The notes: generated by a model from the letters alone, not told the origin. Shown: positions 37,252 to 48,606, counted from the first letter of the stretch. The stretch is 64,000 nt of DNA from Belnapia moabensis DSM 16746 (GCF_000745835.1 NZ_JQKB01000005.1:1-64000); one strand, 5' to 3'. Program-made: numbers and translations.

Positions 37252-39240
37252 ATGTTCGTCGGCGCGATCTTCTTTCCCCTGCTGGGGTCCTGCCTCAGCG
37301 GCTTCCTCGGCCGCTGGCTCGGCGACAAGCCGGCGCAATGGGCGACGGTCATCTGCATGGCGCTTGCCGCCGTCTGCGGCAGCCTCGCCTTCGGCCAGGT
37401 GGCCTTCGACAGCCAGCCCACGACGGTGCCACTGCTGACCTGGATGGATGTCGGCGGGCTCGAAGTGTCCTGGGCGCTCCGCTACGACACGCTGAGCGTG
37501 ATGATGGTGGCCATGGTCACCTTCATCTCGACGCTGATCCATCTCTACTCGGTCGGCTACATGTCGCATGACGCGACGCCGACGCGCTTCTTCGCCTATC
37601 TCAGCCTCTTCACCTTCATGATGCTGATGCTGGTGACGGCGGACAACCTGGCGCAGCTCTTCTTCGGCTGGGAGGGCGTTGGCCTCGCCTCCTACCTGCT
37701 GATCGGCTACTGGTACGACCGTGAGAGCGCCAACCGCGCGGCGATGAAGGCCTTCATCGTCAACCGTGTCGGCGACGTCTTCTTCATGCTCGGCTTGGCG
37801 CTGACCTTTTACACCTTCGGCAGCATCGAGTTCGACACGATTTTCTCCTCGGTCGCGGCGCATGCGAATGACCGCTTCGGCGGCCTGCCCTCGATCGAGC
37901 TGATCGGCGTGCTGCTCTTCCTCGGCGCCTGCGGCAAGTCGGCGCAACTCGGCCTCCATACCTGGCTGCCGGATGCGATGGAGGGGCCGACGCCCGTCTC
38001 TGCCCTCATCCATGCGGCGACGATGGTGACGGCCGGCGTCTTCCTCATGGCGCGCATGTCGCCGGTGATGGAGTACGCTCCGACGGCGCTCGCCATCGTC
38101 ACCGTGGTCGGCGCCTCGACGGCGCTCTTCGCTGCCACGATCGGCTGCGTGCAGAACGACATCAAGCGCATCATCGCCTACTCCACCTGCTCGCAGCTCG
38201 GCTACATGTTCTTCGCGGTCGGCGTGGGCGCCTACCAGGTCTCGGTCTTTCACCTCTTCACCCACGCCTTCTTCAAAGCCCTGCTCTTTCTCGGCGCCGG
38301 CAGCGTGATCCATGCCATGTCCGACGAGCAGGACATCCGCCGGATGGGGGGCATCTGGACCAAGATCCCGGTCACTTATGCGGTGATGTGGGTCGGTAAC
38401 CTGGCGCTGGCCGGAATCCCCTTCTTCGCGGGCTATTATTCGAAGGATGCCATCCTCGAGGCGGCCTACGCGGCGCATAGCGGCGTCGGCATCTATGCCT
38501 TCGTTTGTGGCATGCTGGCCGCCTTCCTCACCGCCTTCTACTCCTGGCGCCTGCTGATCCTCACCTTCCACGGCAAGCCGCGGGCGGATCACCACACCAT
38601 GGAGCATGTGCATGAGAGCCCGGCGGTGATGCTGATCCCGCTGCTGGTCCTCGCGGCCGGTGCCATCCTCACCGGCGCCATTTTCGCGCCCTTCTTCATC
38701 GGCGAGCACGAGCATGCGTTCTGGCATGGCGCGATCTTCAACGGCGAGCACAACCACATCATGCACGCGATGCACGAGGTGCCGGAATGGGTGCCGCTGG
38801 CGCCGACCGTCATGGGCATCGCCGGCATCGCGCTGGCCTACCTGATGTACATGGCGATGCCGGGCCTGCCGACGCGGCTGGCGCAGATGTTCAGCGCCCG
38901 GCCGCAGCTCGTTCGCCGCCTGCCGCTTATCCCGCAGGAGGGCGCCGAGCAGCAGACCGAGCCGAACCCTGGCGGCCTTTACGGCTTCCTGCTGAAGAAG
39001 TGGTATTTCGACGAGCTCTACGACTTCCTTTTCGTCCGGCCGGCGCGTCGCCTGGCGATGCGGCTCTGGAAGACCGGCGATGCGCAGATCATCGACGGCA
39101 TGCCGAACGGTGCGGCGAGCCTCGCCGTCGCCGGGTCGCGCGGCGCGGTCCGCATCCAGACTGGGCGCGTGGCGAACTACGCCTTCGCCATGATCATCGG
39201 CCTCGTCCTCTTCGTCACCCTCTTCCTGATCGGGCGCTGA
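37252..39240 (+). CDS. nuoL: NADH-quinone oxidoreductase subunit L
   Basis: 662-residue distal antiporter-like proton-pumping subunit with about sixteen helices, the [15 protein letters not shown] signature, catalytic Lys/His region [17 protein letters not shown] and the long C-terminal lateral helix region (from about residue 550). Confidence 0.97.
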   Translation: MFVGAIFFPLLGSCLSGFLGRWLGDKPAQWATVICMALAAVCGSLAFGQVAFDSQPTTVPLLTWMDVGGLEVSWALRYDTLSVMMVAMVTFISTLIHLYSVGYMSHDATPTRFFAYLSLFTFMMLMLVTADNLAQLFFGWEGVGLASYLLIGYWYDRESANRAAMKAFIVNRVGDVFFMLGLALTFYTFGSIEFDTIFSSVAAHANDRFGGLPSIELIGVLLFLGACGKSAQLGLHTWLPDAMEGPTPVSALIHAATMVTAGVFLMARMSPVMEYAPTALAIVTVVGASTALFAATIGCVQNDIKRIIAYSTCSQLGYMFFAVGVGAYQVSVFHLFTHAFFKALLFLGAGSVIHAMSDEQDIRRMGGIWTKIPVTYAVMWVGNLALAGIPFFAGYYSKDAILEAAYAAHSGVGIYAFVCGMLAAFLTAFYSWRLLILTFHGKPRADHHTMEHVHESPAVMLIPLLVLAAGAILTGAIFAPFFIGEHEHAFWHGAIFNGEHNHIMHAMHEVPEWVPLAPTVMGIAGIALAYLMYMAMPGLPTRLAQMFSARPQLVRRLPLIPQEGAEQQTEPNPGGLYGFLLKKWYFDELYDFLFVRPARRLAMRLWKTGDAQIIDGMPNGAASLAVAGSRGAVRIQTGRVANYAFAMIIGLVLFVTLFLIGR

Positions 39241-39242
39241 GT

Positions 39243-40754
39243 ATGAACGCCGCCGGCTTCCCGCTGCTCTCGCTCCTGACCTTCCTGCCGCTGGCGGGGG
39301 TGGCCATCATCATGTCCGTGCGCGGCGATGACGAGGTCATCGCCCGCAATGCCCGCTGGACCGCACTCTGGACCAGCCTGATCGTCTTCCTGCTCAGCCT
39401 CATCCTCTGGGCCCGCTTCGACACCGCCTCCGCGGCTTTCCAGTTTGAGGAGAAGCTGGAATGGCTGCCGGAATTCGGCGTCGGCTACCATATGGGTGTG
39501 GACGGCATCTCGGTGCTCTTCGTCCTGCTCTCGACGGCGCTGACGCCGCTTTGCATCCTCGCCTCCTGGGAGTCGGTGACGTCGCGCGTGCGCGAGTACA
39601 TGGTCGCCTTCCTCGTCCTTGAGACGATGATGGTCGGCATGTTCTGCGCCCTCGACTTCATCGTCTTCTACGTCTTCTTCGAGGCCGTGCTGATCCCGAT
39701 GTTCCTGATCATCGGCGTCTGGGGCGGCGCGCGGCGGGTCTACGCGGCCTTCAAGTTCTTCCTCTACACGCTGCTCGGCAGCGTGCTGATGCTGCTGGCG
39801 ATCCTGTATCTCTGGTACAATGCCGGTACGACTGACATCCCGGCACTGTTCCAGTACCAGGTGCCACGTGCGGCCCAGACCTGGATCTTCTTCGCCTTCT
39901 TCGCCAGCTTCGCGGTGAAGGTGCCGATGTGGCCGGTGCATACCTGGCTGCCGGACGCGCATGTGGAGGCGCCGACCGCGGGCTCCGTCATCCTCGCCGG
40001 CGTGCTGCTGAAGATGGGGGCCTATGGTTTCCTGCGCTTCACACTTCCGCTGCTGCCGGAGGCGAGCGCGACCTTCGCGCCGCTGATATTCGCCCTTTCC
40101 GTCATCGCCGTGGTCTACACCTCGCTCGTGGCGCTGGCGCAGGAGGACATGAAGAAACTGATCGCCTACAGCTCGGTCGCCCATATGGGCATCGTCACGA
40201 TCGGCATCTTCACCTTCAACCAGCAGGGATTGTCGGGCGCGCTCTTCACCATGCTCGCCCATGGCGTCGTCTCCGGCGCGCTCTTCCTTTGCGTCGGCGT
40301 GCTCTACGACCGCGTCCACAGCCGCGAGATCCTGCGTTATGGCGGCGTCGCCAAGATCATGCCGGCCTATGCGCTGGTCTTCATGCTCTTCACCATGGCC
40401 TCGATCGGCCTGCCGGGTCTGGCCAATTTCGTCGGCGAGTTCCTGGTGATCGTCGGAGCCTGGCGGGTGAACCCCTGGGTCGCCCTCGGCGCAGCGCTCG
40501 GCATGATCCTCGGCGCGGCCTATATGCTCTACCTCTACCGCCGCGTCTCCTTCGGGAAGATCACGCGCGAGGATCTGAAGGCGCTGCTCGACCTCAGCCC
40601 GCGCGAGTATGTCGTCTTCGCGCCGCTGATCGCGCTCACGCTCTGGATGGGCATCTATCCGCAGCCTTTCCTCTCCTTCTTCGAGGCCAGCGTCGCCGCG
40701 CTGGTCGCGCGACACGAAGCCGCGCTGAACATCAGCCGTCTGGCGGGAATGTAA
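39243..40754 (+). CDS. nuoM: NADH-quinone oxidoreductase subunit M
   Basis: 503-residue antiporter-like proton pump. [29 protein letters not shown] and [17 protein letters not shown] are diagnostic. Start ATG two bases after the nuoL stop. Confidence 0.97.
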   Translation: MNAAGFPLLSLLTFLPLAGVAIIMSVRGDDEVIARNARWTALWTSLIVFLLSLILWARFDTASAAFQFEEKLEWLPEFGVGYHMGVDGISVLFVLLSTALTPLCILASWESVTSRVREYMVAFLVLETMMVGMFCALDFIVFYVFFEAVLIPMFLIIGVWGGARRVYAAFKFFLYTLLGSVLMLLAILYLWYNAGTTDIPALFQYQVPRAAQTWIFFAFFASFAVKVPMWPVHTWLPDAHVEAPTAGSVILAGVLLKMGAYGFLRFTLPLLPEASATFAPLIFALSVIAVVYTSLVALAQEDMKKLIAYSSVAHMGIVTIGIFTFNQQGLSGALFTMLAHGVVSGALFLCVGVLYDRVHSREILRYGGVAKIMPAYALVFMLFTMASIGLPGLANFVGEFLVIVGAWRVNPWVALGAALGMILGAAYMLYLYRRVSFGKITREDLKALLDLSPREYVVFAPLIALTLWMGIYPQPFLSFFEASVAALVARHEAALNISRLAGM

Positions 40755-40758
40755 GCCG

Positions 40759-42180
40759 ATGTCCTGGATCCTTGCCCTGCCGGAACTCGTGCTCGGCTGC
40801 AGTGGCCTCGTGCTGCTGCTGGCCGGTGTGATCCCGAAGACGGAGACCTTTTTCCCCATCACCATGGGCGCCATCGGCGCGCTGCTTCTCACCGCCGTTC
40901 TGGTGCTCGGCCAGGGCGAGGGGACAGCGCTCGGCGGCCATTATGTCGCCGACAGCTTCAGCAGCTTCATGAAAATCCTTTCGCTCGGCGCTGCGGCAGT
41001 CTCCCTGCTGGTCTCCCTCGACTTCAATGAGAAGGAAGGGCTGGCCCGTTTCGAGTTCCCGGTCCTCGTCGTCTTCGCCAGCCTCGGCGCCATGGTGATG
41101 ATCTCGGCGAACGACCTGATGGCGCTTTACCTGGGTCTCGAGCTGCTCTCGCTGCCGCTCTACGTCATCGCCGCCTTCAACCGCGACAATGCCCGCTCGG
41201 CGGAAGCCGGCCTCAAGTATTTCGTGCTCGGCGCACTCGCCTCGGGCCTGCTGCTCTATGGCAGCTCGCTGGTCTACGGCTTCGCCGGCACCACGAACTT
41301 CGACCGGCTGGCGGATGCCTTCTCGACGACGCAGAGCGGCTCGGCAGGCGTCGTGGTCGGCGTGGTCTTCGTCATCGCCGGCCTCGCCTTCAAGGTCTCG
41401 GCCGTGCCCTTCCATATGTGGACGCCCGATGTCTATGAGGGCGCGCCGACGCCGGTGACGGCCTATTTCGCCTCCGCGCCCAAGGTCGCCGCCATCGCGC
41501 TGCTCGCACGCGTGCTGCTCGGCCCCTTCGGTGACCTCGCCGCGCAGTGGCAGCAGGTCATCCTGCTGGTTTCCATCGGTTCCATGATCCTCGGCAGTTT
41601 CGCCGCCATCGGCCAGACCAACCTCAAGCGGCTGATGGCCTATTCCTCCATCGGCCATGTTGGCTATGCGCTGATGGGCCTCGCGGTCGGCAGCGACATC
41701 GGGCTGCGTGGCTTGCTGGTTTACATGGCGATCTATGTCTTCATGAACATGGGCAGCTTCGCCGTGCTGGTCGCCATGCGGCGGCAGGGCAGGGCGGTGG
41801 AGCGCGTCGAGGATTTAGCCGGCCTTGGCCGCACCGATCCGACGATGGCGCTCTGGATGGCGGTCTTCATGTTCTCCATGGCCGGCATCCCTCCGCTAGC
41901 CGGCTTCTTCGGCAAGCTTTATGTCTTCCTTGCAGCGGTGCAGGGCGGCTACTGGACGCTTGCCGTCATTGGCGTGCTGACCAGCGTGGTGTCGGCCTAC
42001 TACTACCTCCGGATCGTAAAGGTGATGTATTTCGACCAGGCGGTGGGTGCGCTCGACCGCGCCCCGGCCAGCCTGACCATCGTCATGGCGGGCACCGGCC
42101 TCTTCACCCTCCTCTTCTGCCTCTGGCCGGCCCCGATGCTGGCAGCGGCCCAGGCTGCCGCCGCCGCGCTGCTGGGGTGA
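40759..42180 (+). CDS. nuoN: NADH-quinone oxidoreductase subunit N
   Basis: 473-residue antiporter-like subunit closing the nuo operon. MALYLGLELLSLPLYV, KYFVLGALASGLLLYG and FHMWTPDVYEGAPTPVTA fit NuoN. The last base of its stop is the first base of birA. Confidence 0.97.
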   Translation: MSWILALPELVLGCSGLVLLLAGVIPKTETFFPITMGAIGALLLTAVLVLGQGEGTALGGHYVADSFSSFMKILSLGAAAVSLLVSLDFNEKEGLARFEFPVLVVFASLGAMVMISANDLMALYLGLELLSLPLYVIAAFNRDNARSAEAGLKYFVLGALASGLLLYGSSLVYGFAGTTNFDRLADAFSTTQSGSAGVVVGVVFVIAGLAFKVSAVPFHMWTPDVYEGAPTPVTAYFASAPKVAAIALLARVLLGPFGDLAAQWQQVILLVSIGSMILGSFAAIGQTNLKRLMAYSSIGHVGYALMGLAVGSDIGLRGLLVYMAIYVFMNMGSFAVLVAMRRQGRAVERVEDLAGLGRTDPTMALWMAVFMFSMAGIPPLAGFFGKLYVFLAAVQGGYWTLAVIGVLTSVVSAYYYLRIVKVMYFDQAVGALDRAPASLTIVMAGTGLFTLLFCLWPAPMLAAAQAAAAALLG

Positions 42181-42905
42181 TGCTGCCTCCGGGCTGGCGG
42201 CTCGAGGTGCATGCGGCCCTGCCAAGCACCTCGGACCGCATCGCAGCCGCGGCGGAGGCGGGCGAGCCGGCCGGCCTTGCCGTGCTTGCCCTAGAGCAGA
42301 CTGCCGGACGTGGCCGTTCCGGCCGTGCCTGGTCCTCGCCTCCCGGCAACCTCTACTGCTCGATGCTGCTGCGCCCGGGCGGGCCGGCGCGCGAGGCGGC
42401 GCAATGGTCCCTCCTCGCCGGCGTTGCCCTGGCCGAGGCGGCGGCCGAGATCGACCCGGAGCCTGCCGCACTTCGCCTGAAATGGCCGAATGACCTGCTT
42501 CGCCATGGCGCCAAATGCGCCGGCATCCTCGCCGAATCGGCTCTCGATCCGGAGGGGCGGCTCGCCTGGCTGAGCCTCGGCATCGGGGTGAACCTCGCCC
42601 ACGCCCCCGCCTTGCCGGACCACCGGACCACCTGCCTCGGCGCCGCCGAGCCACCGGACACCTTCGCCGCCCGGCTGATCGGCCGACTGGATCATTGGGC
42701 CCACCGCCATGCCGTCGAGGGCTTCGGCCCCATCCGTGTCGCCTGGCTGGCGCTCGGCCCGCCGCCCGGGACGCCGATTACTTTGCGCGAGGGGCCGGTC
42801 GAGGGAGGACTTTTCGCTGGCCTCGCCGAGGATGGCGCCCTTCTGTTGGAGCGCGACGGCGCACTCCATTCCATTCGCAGCGGTGAAATCCACCGGCTTG
42901 GCTGA
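42180..42905 (+). CDS. birA: Biotin--[acetyl-CoA-carboxylase] ligase
   Basis: 241-residue class I biotin protein ligase: makes biotinyl-AMP and attaches biotin to carboxylase carrier protein. Core motifs are GRGRSGRAW, KWPNDLL, KCAGILAE and IGVNLAHAP. No N-terminal helix-turn-helix, so it is a ligase without repressor function. TGATG overlap with nuoN; this nuoN-birA-rnj order recurs in Alphaproteobacteria. Confidence 0.92.
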   Translation: MLPPGWRLEVHAALPSTSDRIAAAAEAGEPAGLAVLALEQTAGRGRSGRAWSSPPGNLYCSMLLRPGGPAREAAQWSLLAGVALAEAAAEIDPEPAALRLKWPNDLLRHGAKCAGILAESALDPEGRLAWLSLGIGVNLAHAPALPDHRTTCLGAAEPPDTFAARLIGRLDHWAHRHAVEGFGPIRVAWLALGPPPGTPITLREGPVEGGLFAGLAEDGALLLERDGALHSIRSGEIHRLG

Positions 42906-43016
42906 ATGCCCTTCGGCTCCCATCTCTCAAGCACCGAGCGGGATCGCCCACGGGATCGCGATGGCATGAAAGGCTAAGGGCGCGCGCTGCATGCCGCATT
43001 GCCCTAGAAGGTGGTG

Positions 43017-44687
43017 ATGAACGATTTCCAGGCTTCGGCCCTCCCTGACGCGAACGACGACTTCGCCTTCATACCGCTGGGTGGCACCGGCGAGATCGGC
43101 ATGAACCTCAACGTCTATCGGTGCGACGGAAGGCTGCTGGCGATCGATTGCGGTATCGGCTTCGGCGGGCCGGAGATGCCGGAGGTCGAGGTCATGGTCC
43201 CCGACCCCGCCTGGCTGGCGGAGCGGCGGGACCGGCTGGTCGGCATGGTCATCACCCATGCGCATGAGGACCATATCGGCGCCGTCGCGCATCTCTGGCC
43301 GATGCTGCGGTGCCCGCTCTATGCCGGCCCCTTCGCCTCGGCCGTGCTGCGGCGGAAGCTGAACGAGGCCGGGCTCGGCAGCGAGGCACGGGTCACAACC
43401 CTGCCGCTCAGCGGCCGGGTCGAACTGAAGCCTTTCGACCTCGAATTCCTCCGCGTCTCGCACTCCGTCCCGGAGTCCCAGGCCGTTGCCATCCGCACCC
43501 GGCACGGCCTCGTCCTCCATACCGGCGACTGGAAGCTGGACCCCGAGCCGCTGCTGGGCCCGCCGACCGACGAGGCCGGCTTCGCCCGCCTCGGCGAGGA
43601 GGGTGTGCTCGCCATGGTCTGCGATTCGACCAATGCCCTGGTCGAAGGCCATAGCGGCTCCGAGGCCGAGGTGCGGCGGACCATGGAGGCACTGATCCGC
43701 GGCCTCCGCGGCCGCGTTGCCGTCACCTGTTTCGCCACCAACCTCGCGCGGGTTGAGAGCATCTCGCTCGCCGCCCAAGCCGCCGGGCGGCAGGTGGCGC
43801 TGTTCGGCCGGTCTTTGCGCAATGCCGAGGCGGCAGCGCGGGAATGCGGCTACCTGAAAACCGTCGAGCCTTTCGTCCCGGAGGACGAGGCCGGCTACAT
43901 CCCGGACGACAACCTCCTGATCATCTGCACCGGCAGCCAGGGCGAGCCCCGCTCGGCCCTGGCCAAGATCGGCGCCGATACCCACCCGGCGATCGCGCTG
44001 GGAGAGGGGGATACGGTGATCTTCTCCTCCCGCATGATCCCTGGCAACGAGCGCGGCATCCTGCAGATGCAGGACCAGCTCGCCCGCCGCGGCTGCCGGG
44101 TCATGACGGCGGATGACCATATGGTCCATGTCTCCGGCCACCCTGCGCGCGACGAGCTGCGGCGCCTCTACGCCCTGGTGAAGCCGCGCTACGCCGTGCC
44201 GGTGCATGGCGAGTGGCGCCACCTGTCCGAACATGCCGCCCTCGCGCGGGACCTCGGCGCCAACCCCATCCTCGTCGAGGATGGCGATGTCCTCCGCCTC
44301 TCGCCCGGCCGGCCGGATGTGGTGGAGGGCGTACCGACCGGCCGCCTCGCCGTCGATAATGGCCGCCTGCTGCCGCTCTCCGGCGGCGTGCTGGCGGCAC
44401 GCAAGCGGATGCTCTTCAACGGCGTCGTCGTCGCCTCGCTGGCGGTCGATGGCGGCGGACGGGTGCTCGGGACGCCGCAGGTTTCGGCCCCCGGCCTGTT
44501 CGAGAGCGGCGACCATGATGCGGTGCAGATCGCCGCCGAGCTGGCCCGGGCGGTGACCGACCTGCCGATGCAGCTCAAGCGCGAGGACGATGCCCTGCGC
44601 GAGGCCGCCCGCAGCGCCCTGCGCAAGGCGATCGGCCGACGGGTGCGCAAGCGCCCGAATGTCGAAATCCACCTGCTGCGGGTGTGA
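43017..44687 (+). CDS. rnj: Ribonuclease J
   Basis: 556-residue metallo-beta-lactamase/beta-CASP ribonuclease with endo- and 5' exonuclease activity, used in RNA maturation and decay. Metal site HAHEDHIGA, beta-CASP motifs CFATNLARVES and SSRMIPGNE, and HVSGHPARDEL near the C-terminal region. The ATG at 43017 is used; two GTG codons directly before it are alternatives. Present in many Alphaproteobacteria alongside RNase E. Confidence 0.94.
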   Translation: MNDFQASALPDANDDFAFIPLGGTGEIGMNLNVYRCDGRLLAIDCGIGFGGPEMPEVEVMVPDPAWLAERRDRLVGMVITHAHEDHIGAVAHLWPMLRCPLYAGPFASAVLRRKLNEAGLGSEARVTTLPLSGRVELKPFDLEFLRVSHSVPESQAVAIRTRHGLVLHTGDWKLDPEPLLGPPTDEAGFARLGEEGVLAMVCDSTNALVEGHSGSEAEVRRTMEALIRGLRGRVAVTCFATNLARVESISLAAQAAGRQVALFGRSLRNAEAAARECGYLKTVEPFVPEDEAGYIPDDNLLIICTGSQGEPRSALAKIGADTHPAIALGEGDTVIFSSRMIPGNERGILQMQDQLARRGCRVMTADDHMVHVSGHPARDELRRLYALVKPRYAVPVHGEWRHLSEHAALARDLGANPILVEDGDVLRLSPGRPDVVEGVPTGRLAVDNGRLLPLSGGVLAARKRMLFNGVVVASLAVDGGGRVLGTPQVSAPGLFESGDHDAVQIAAELARAVTDLPMQLKREDDALREAARSALRKAIGRRVRKRPNVEIHLLRV

Positions 44688-44698
44688 GGGCCGAACCC

Positions 44699-44959
44699 AT
44701 GGGCTGGGTCAGCGGGATTGCCGTTTATGTCCTGATCTGGTGGGTGGTGCTCTTCGCCGTCCTCCCCATCGGCACCCAGCCGGTGGCGGAGGGCGATGCC
44801 GAGAGCGGCTGGCGCGGCACTCCGGCCAACCCGCGAATCTGGCGGAAGGTGCTGATCACCACATTGGTCTCGGTTGTTTTCTGGCTTGGTGCCTATGCGC
44901 TCATCACAAGCGACATAATGAGCTTCCGCAGCGGTTGGTGGGCAATGCCTGATAAATAG
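44699..44959 (+). CDS. DUF1467 family small membrane protein
   Basis: 86 residues with two predicted helices (IAVYVLIWWVVLFAVLPIG and VLITTLVSVVFWLGAYALI) and the intervening GWRGTPANPRIWRK loop characteristic of DUF1467. Regularly found next to RNase J and ProS in Alphaproteobacteria. Function unknown. A GTG at 44684 overlapping the rnj stop is an alternative start. Confidence 0.85.
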   Translation: MGWVSGIAVYVLIWWVVLFAVLPIGTQPVAEGDAESGWRGTPANPRIWRKVLITTLVSVVFWLGAYALITSDIMSFRSGWWAMPDK

Positions 44960-45035
44960 GCGACTTTGAGGCATTTGGGCCAGTGTCGCTTCTTATTTTT
45001 GCGTTTCGTGTCTAGGAGCCGTTTTTTTCAGCTTT

Positions 45036-45174
45036 CGCGGCACCGATTGGCATTGTGCCGCGTTGGTCCCCCGCGCCAACATACTGACAGGAAGAGGGTT
45101 GGTCCTCTTTCTGCCGTGTGACTGGCGTTTCCTCCCTAAACTCGGGCCGTACCCAATGGGTGCGGCCCTTTTTT
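45036..45174 (+). ncRNA. Candidate structured small RNA between DUF1467 and proS
   Basis: In the 403-nt gene gap 44960-45362 four hairpins follow one another on the + strand: CGCGGCAC/GTGCCGCG (45036-45043, 45055-45062), GTTGG/CCAAC (45062-45066, 45076-45080), a perfect 10-bp stem CAGGAAGAGG/CCTCTTTCTG (45088-45097, 45104-45113) with a GTTGGT loop, and a terminator with six Ts at 45144-45174. The tandem stems ending in a strong intrinsic terminator look like a stand-alone sRNA or a long 3' leader. No coding frame explains it. I cannot match it to a named family; it does not have the single long bulged rod of 6S RNA. Confidence 0.45.
45144..45174 (+). terminator. Strong Rho-independent terminator
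   Basis: GGGCCGTACCC (45144-45154) pairs with GGGTGCGGCCC (45158-45168; one G-T pair) around an AAT loop and is followed by six Ts (45169-45174). It is the clearest intrinsic terminator in the window. It ends either the rnj-DUF1467 transcript or the candidate sRNA. The A/T-rich 185 nt after it, up to proS, probably contain the proS promoter. Confidence 0.85.
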
Positions 45175-45362
45175 CGTCTATAGCAGCGGCAGCGGCGCCG
45201 CAAGACAAAACTAAAGGCAAAGCACAACTTTCTTTCTGGATTGTTCGTGTCGCACCGCAACATCGAAAGAAAATTGCTGCAAAGCGGCATGACGCCGGAC
45301 CACTGGCGGAGTAGGCCCCGCCCCACTAGTCTCCGCCGCCGATCAAGCCCCTGGAGCCCGCC

Positions 45363-46670
45363 TTGCGCCTGTCCCGCGCCTTTCTGCCGACCCTCAAGGA
45401 AACCCCGGCCGATGCGCAGATCGCCTCGCACCGGCTGATGCTGCGCGCGGGCATGGTCCGGCAGACCAGTGCCGGAATTTATGCCTGGCTGCCGCTCGGC
45501 TGGCGGGTGCTGCAGAAGGTCGAGCAGATCGTCCGCGAGGAGCAGGACCGCGCCGGCGCCCAGGAAATCCTGATGCCGACCATCCAGACCGCCGATCTCT
45601 GGCGCCAGTCCGGCCGCTACGACGCCTATGGGCCGGAGATGCTGCGCCTCAAGGACCGCCACGACCGGGAGATGCTCTACGGCCCGACCAACGAGGAGAT
45701 GGTGACGGAGATCTTCCGCACCTATGCGAAGAGCTACCGCGACCTGCCGCGCAACCTCTACCACATTCAGTGGAAGTTCCGGGACGAGGTGCGCCCCCGC
45801 TTCGGCGTCATGCGCGGCCGCGAATTCTTGATGAAGGACGCCTACAGCTTCGACCTCGACTATGCCGGTGCGCAGCGCAGCTACCGCCAGATGTTCGTCG
45901 CCTATCTGCGCACCTTCGCCCGCATGGGGTTGAAGGCCATCCCGATGCAGGCCGATACCGGCCCGATCGGCGGCAACCTCTCCCATGAATTCCTGATCCT
46001 CGCCGAGACCGGCGAGAGCCAGGTCTATCTCCACCGCGACCTGCTCGATTTCGACGTCCTCGGCCAGGCGCCGGATTATGAAGGCGATCTCTCTCCCATC
46101 GTCGACTTCTGGACCAGCCGCTACGCCGCGACCGATGAGAAGCACGACGAGGCCGCCTGGAACGCCATCCCCGCCGAGCGCCAGGTCTCGGCGCGCGGCA
46201 TCGAGATCGGCCACATCTTCTACTTCGGCACCAAGTACAGCGCCGCGATGGGCCTCCAGGTCCAGGGCCCGGACGGCAAGCCGGTGACGCCGGAGATGGG
46301 AAGCTACGGCATCGGCGTCTCCCGCCTGGTCGGCGCCATCATCGAGGCCAGCCATGACGAGACCGGCATCATCTGGCCGGATGCGGTGGCGCCCTTCCGC
46401 CTCGCCGTGCTGAACCTCAAGCAGGGCGACGCCGCGACCGATGCCCTCTGCGACCAGCTCTATGCCGCATTCGCCCCCGACGCCATCTATGACGACCGAT
46501 CCGAGCGCGCCGGCGTGAAGTTCGCCGACGCCGATCTCATGGGCTACCCGTGGCAAGCGATCGTCGGCCCGCGCGGCGCCGCCGCCGGCAAGGTCGAACT
46601 GAAGCGCCGGGTCACGGGCGAACGGCTGGAATTGTCCCTGGAGGATGCGATCACCCGCATCAAGGCCTGA
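45363..46670 (+). CDS. proS: Prolyl-tRNA synthetase (short alphaproteobacterial type)
   Basis: 435-residue class II synthetase that charges tRNA-Pro. Motifs: [18 protein letters not shown] near the N-terminus, motif 2 [21 protein letters not shown], and motif 3 [10 protein letters not shown]. The length matches the alphaproteobacterial form without the INS editing insert of E. coli ProS (572 residues). The start is TTG at 45363 with GGAG nine bases upstream; no ATG is placed to give the conserved [13 protein letters not shown] end. Confidence 0.95.
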   Translation: MRLSRAFLPTLKETPADAQIASHRLMLRAGMVRQTSAGIYAWLPLGWRVLQKVEQIVREEQDRAGAQEILMPTIQTADLWRQSGRYDAYGPEMLRLKDRHDREMLYGPTNEEMVTEIFRTYAKSYRDLPRNLYHIQWKFRDEVRPRFGVMRGREFLMKDAYSFDLDYAGAQRSYRQMFVAYLRTFARMGLKAIPMQADTGPIGGNLSHEFLILAETGESQVYLHRDLLDFDVLGQAPDYEGDLSPIVDFWTSRYAATDEKHDEAAWNAIPAERQVSARGIEIGHIFYFGTKYSAAMGLQVQGPDGKPVTPEMGSYGIGVSRLVGAIIEASHDETGIIWPDAVAPFRLAVLNLKQGDAATDALCDQLYAAFAPDAIYDDRSERAGVKFADADLMGYPWQAIVGPRGAAAGKVELKRRVTGERLELSLEDAITRIKA

Positions 46671-46672
46671 GC

Positions 46673-47929
46673 ATGTTCAACGCTTTCGAGCGCGCCGTCG
46701 CCTTCCGCTACCTGCGCGCCCGGAAGGGCGAGCGCTTCGTCTCCGTCATCGCCATCTTCTCCCTGGTCGGCATCGCCCTCGGCGTCGCCACGCTGATCAT
46801 CGTGATGAGCGTGATGAACGGCTTCCGCCAGGAACTGCTCGGACGCATCCTCGGCCTCAACGGCCATTTGGGCGTCTACTCCGCCGATGGCGGCAACCTG
46901 CGCGACTACGACCCGCTGACCGAGGCCATCCGCCGCATCCAGGGCATCACCGCCGCGACGCCGATCATCGAGGGGCAGGTGTTGCTGACCAGCGAGCAGG
47001 GCGGCGCCTCGGGCGGCCTCGCACGGGGAATCACCCCGGAGGACCTGCGCGCCAAGGCGATTGTCGCCAACAATATCCGTCGCGGATCGCTGGCGGAGTT
47101 CGGCGGCGAGGACAGCATCGTCATCGGCACCGGCCTCGCCAGCAAGCTCCGCGTCGGCCTCGGCGACCGGGTCACGCTGGTTTCCCCCCAAGGCCGCACC
47201 ACCGTGCTCGGCACCCTGCCGCGGGTCCGCGCCTACCGTGTGGTGGCGCTCTTCAACATCGGCATGAACGAGTACGACACCAGCTTCGTCTACCTGCCGA
47301 TGCAGGCCGCCCAGCTCTTCTTCCAGACCGGCAATGCGGCCACGCAGATCGAAGTTTTCGTCGACGACCCGACGCGCGTCCGCAGCGCCAATCTCGAGAT
47401 CCGCCGCGCGCTGGGCCAGGACCGGCCCGTCCGGATCATCGACTGGCAGGATTCCAATAGCAGCTTCTTCAACGCCGTCCAGGTCGAGCGGAACGTGATG
47501 TTCCTCATCCTGACGCTTATCATCATCGTCGCCGCCTTCAACATCGTCAGCTCGCTCATCATGCTGGTGAAGGACAAGGGACGGGACATCGCCATCCTCC
47601 GCACCATGGGGGCGACGAGCGGGGCCATCCTCCGCATCTTCCTGCTCTGCGGCGCCTCGGTCGGCGTCATGGGCACGATGATTGGCTTCGGCATCGGCCT
47701 CGTCTTCTGCCTGAACATCGAGAGCATCCGCGAGGCGCTGCAATCCCTCACCGGGACGGAGCTGTTCAGCCCGGAGGTCTACTTCCTCTCCCAACTCCCG
47801 GCCGTGGTGGACCCGAACGAGGTGGTGCAGGTGGTGCTGATGGGCCTCGGCCTCTCGCTGCTGGCGACGGTCTATCCGAGCTGGCGCGCGGCGCGGCTCG
47901 ACCCGGTGGAGGCGCTGCGCAATGAGTGA
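46673..47929 (+). CDS. lolC: Lipoprotein-releasing ABC transporter permease (LolC/LolE)
   Basis: 418-residue inner-membrane subunit of the LolCDE complex, which extracts outer-membrane lipoproteins for LolA. Four helices: one near the N-terminus ([19 protein letters not shown]) and three in the C-terminal third, with a large periplasmic domain between; VMSVMNGF is the family signature. It lies between proS and lolD. Only one permease gene is present, as in most Alphaproteobacteria. Confidence 0.93.
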   Translation: MFNAFERAVAFRYLRARKGERFVSVIAIFSLVGIALGVATLIIVMSVMNGFRQELLGRILGLNGHLGVYSADGGNLRDYDPLTEAIRRIQGITAATPIIEGQVLLTSEQGGASGGLARGITPEDLRAKAIVANNIRRGSLAEFGGEDSIVIGTGLASKLRVGLGDRVTLVSPQGRTTVLGTLPRVRAYRVVALFNIGMNEYDTSFVYLPMQAAQLFFQTGNAATQIEVFVDDPTRVRSANLEIRRALGQDRPVRIIDWQDSNSSFFNAVQVERNVMFLILTLIIIVAAFNIVSSLIMLVKDKGRDIAILRTMGATSGAILRIFLLCGASVGVMGTMIGFGIGLVFCLNIESIREALQSLTGTELFSPEVYFLSQLPAVVDPNEVVQVVLMGLGLSLLATVYPSWRAARLDPVEALRNE

Positions 47930-48602
47930 CGCGCCGCTCCGACTCGATTCCGTCGCCCGCCGCTTCCGCACCGAGGCGGGCGAGCTGCCGGTGCTGAACG
48001 GCGCCGAGCTCACCCTCGCCGCCGGCGAGATCGTGGCGCTCGTTGCCCCTTCCGGCACCGGAAAGTCCACGCTGCTGCACCTGGCCGGGCTGTTGGAGCG
48101 GCCGGATGCCGGCGAGGTCTTCGTCGCCGGCCGCGCCGCCGGCACGCTATCCGACGATGCCCGCACCGCGATCCGCCGCACCGAGATCGGCTTCGTCTAC
48201 CAGTTCCACCATCTGCTGCCGGAGTTCACCGCCGAGGAGAATGTGGTGCTGCCGCAGATGGCGAACCGCACCCCGCGCGCCGCGGCGCAGGAGCGCGCAC
48301 GGCAGTTGCTGGCGAGCTTCGGCCTCAAGGGGCGGGAGCATCACCGTCCTGGCCGGCTGTCCGGCGGCGAGCAGCAGCGCGTCGCCATCGCCCGAGCGCT
48401 CGCCAATGCGCCGAAAGTGCTGCTGGCCGACGAGCCCACGGGCAATCTCGATACCGCCACCTCCGACCTCGTCTTCGGCGAGCTGCTTGCGGCCGTGCGC
48501 GGCCAGGGCGTCGCGGCCCTGATCGCCACTCACAATCCGGCGCTCGCGGCGCGGATGGACCGGGTGGTGACGCTGCGCGACGGCCGCATCGTCCCCGGCT
48601 GA
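47922..48602 (+). CDS. lolD: Lipoprotein-releasing ABC transporter ATP-binding protein LolD
   Basis: 226-residue ABC ATPase. Walker [11 protein letters not shown]-loop [18 protein letters not shown], signature [15 protein letters not shown] and Walker [10 protein letters not shown]. It overlaps lolC by 8 nt and powers lipoprotein release. The Walker A starts with A instead of the usual G, a tolerated change. Confidence 0.95.
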   Translation: MSDAPLRLDSVARRFRTEAGELPVLNGAELTLAAGEIVALVAPSGTGKSTLLHLAGLLERPDAGEVFVAGRAAGTLSDDARTAIRRTEIGFVYQFHHLLPEFTAEENVVLPQMANRTPRAAAQERARQLLASFGLKGREHHRPGRLSGGEQQRVAIARALANAPKVLLADEPTGNLDTATSDLVFGELLAAVRGQGVAALIATHNPALAARMDRVVTLRDGRIVPG

Positions 48603-48606
48603 GCCG

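Noticed and set aside
45036-45174. 6S RNA
   Set aside because: 6S RNA folds as one long rod with a central bulge; this region shows several short independent hairpins and an intrinsic terminator.
45063-45314. Short + strand open frame in the gap before proS
   Set aside because: It crosses the strong terminator and the hairpins, has no family similarity and no ribosome site; a non-coding RNA explains the region better.
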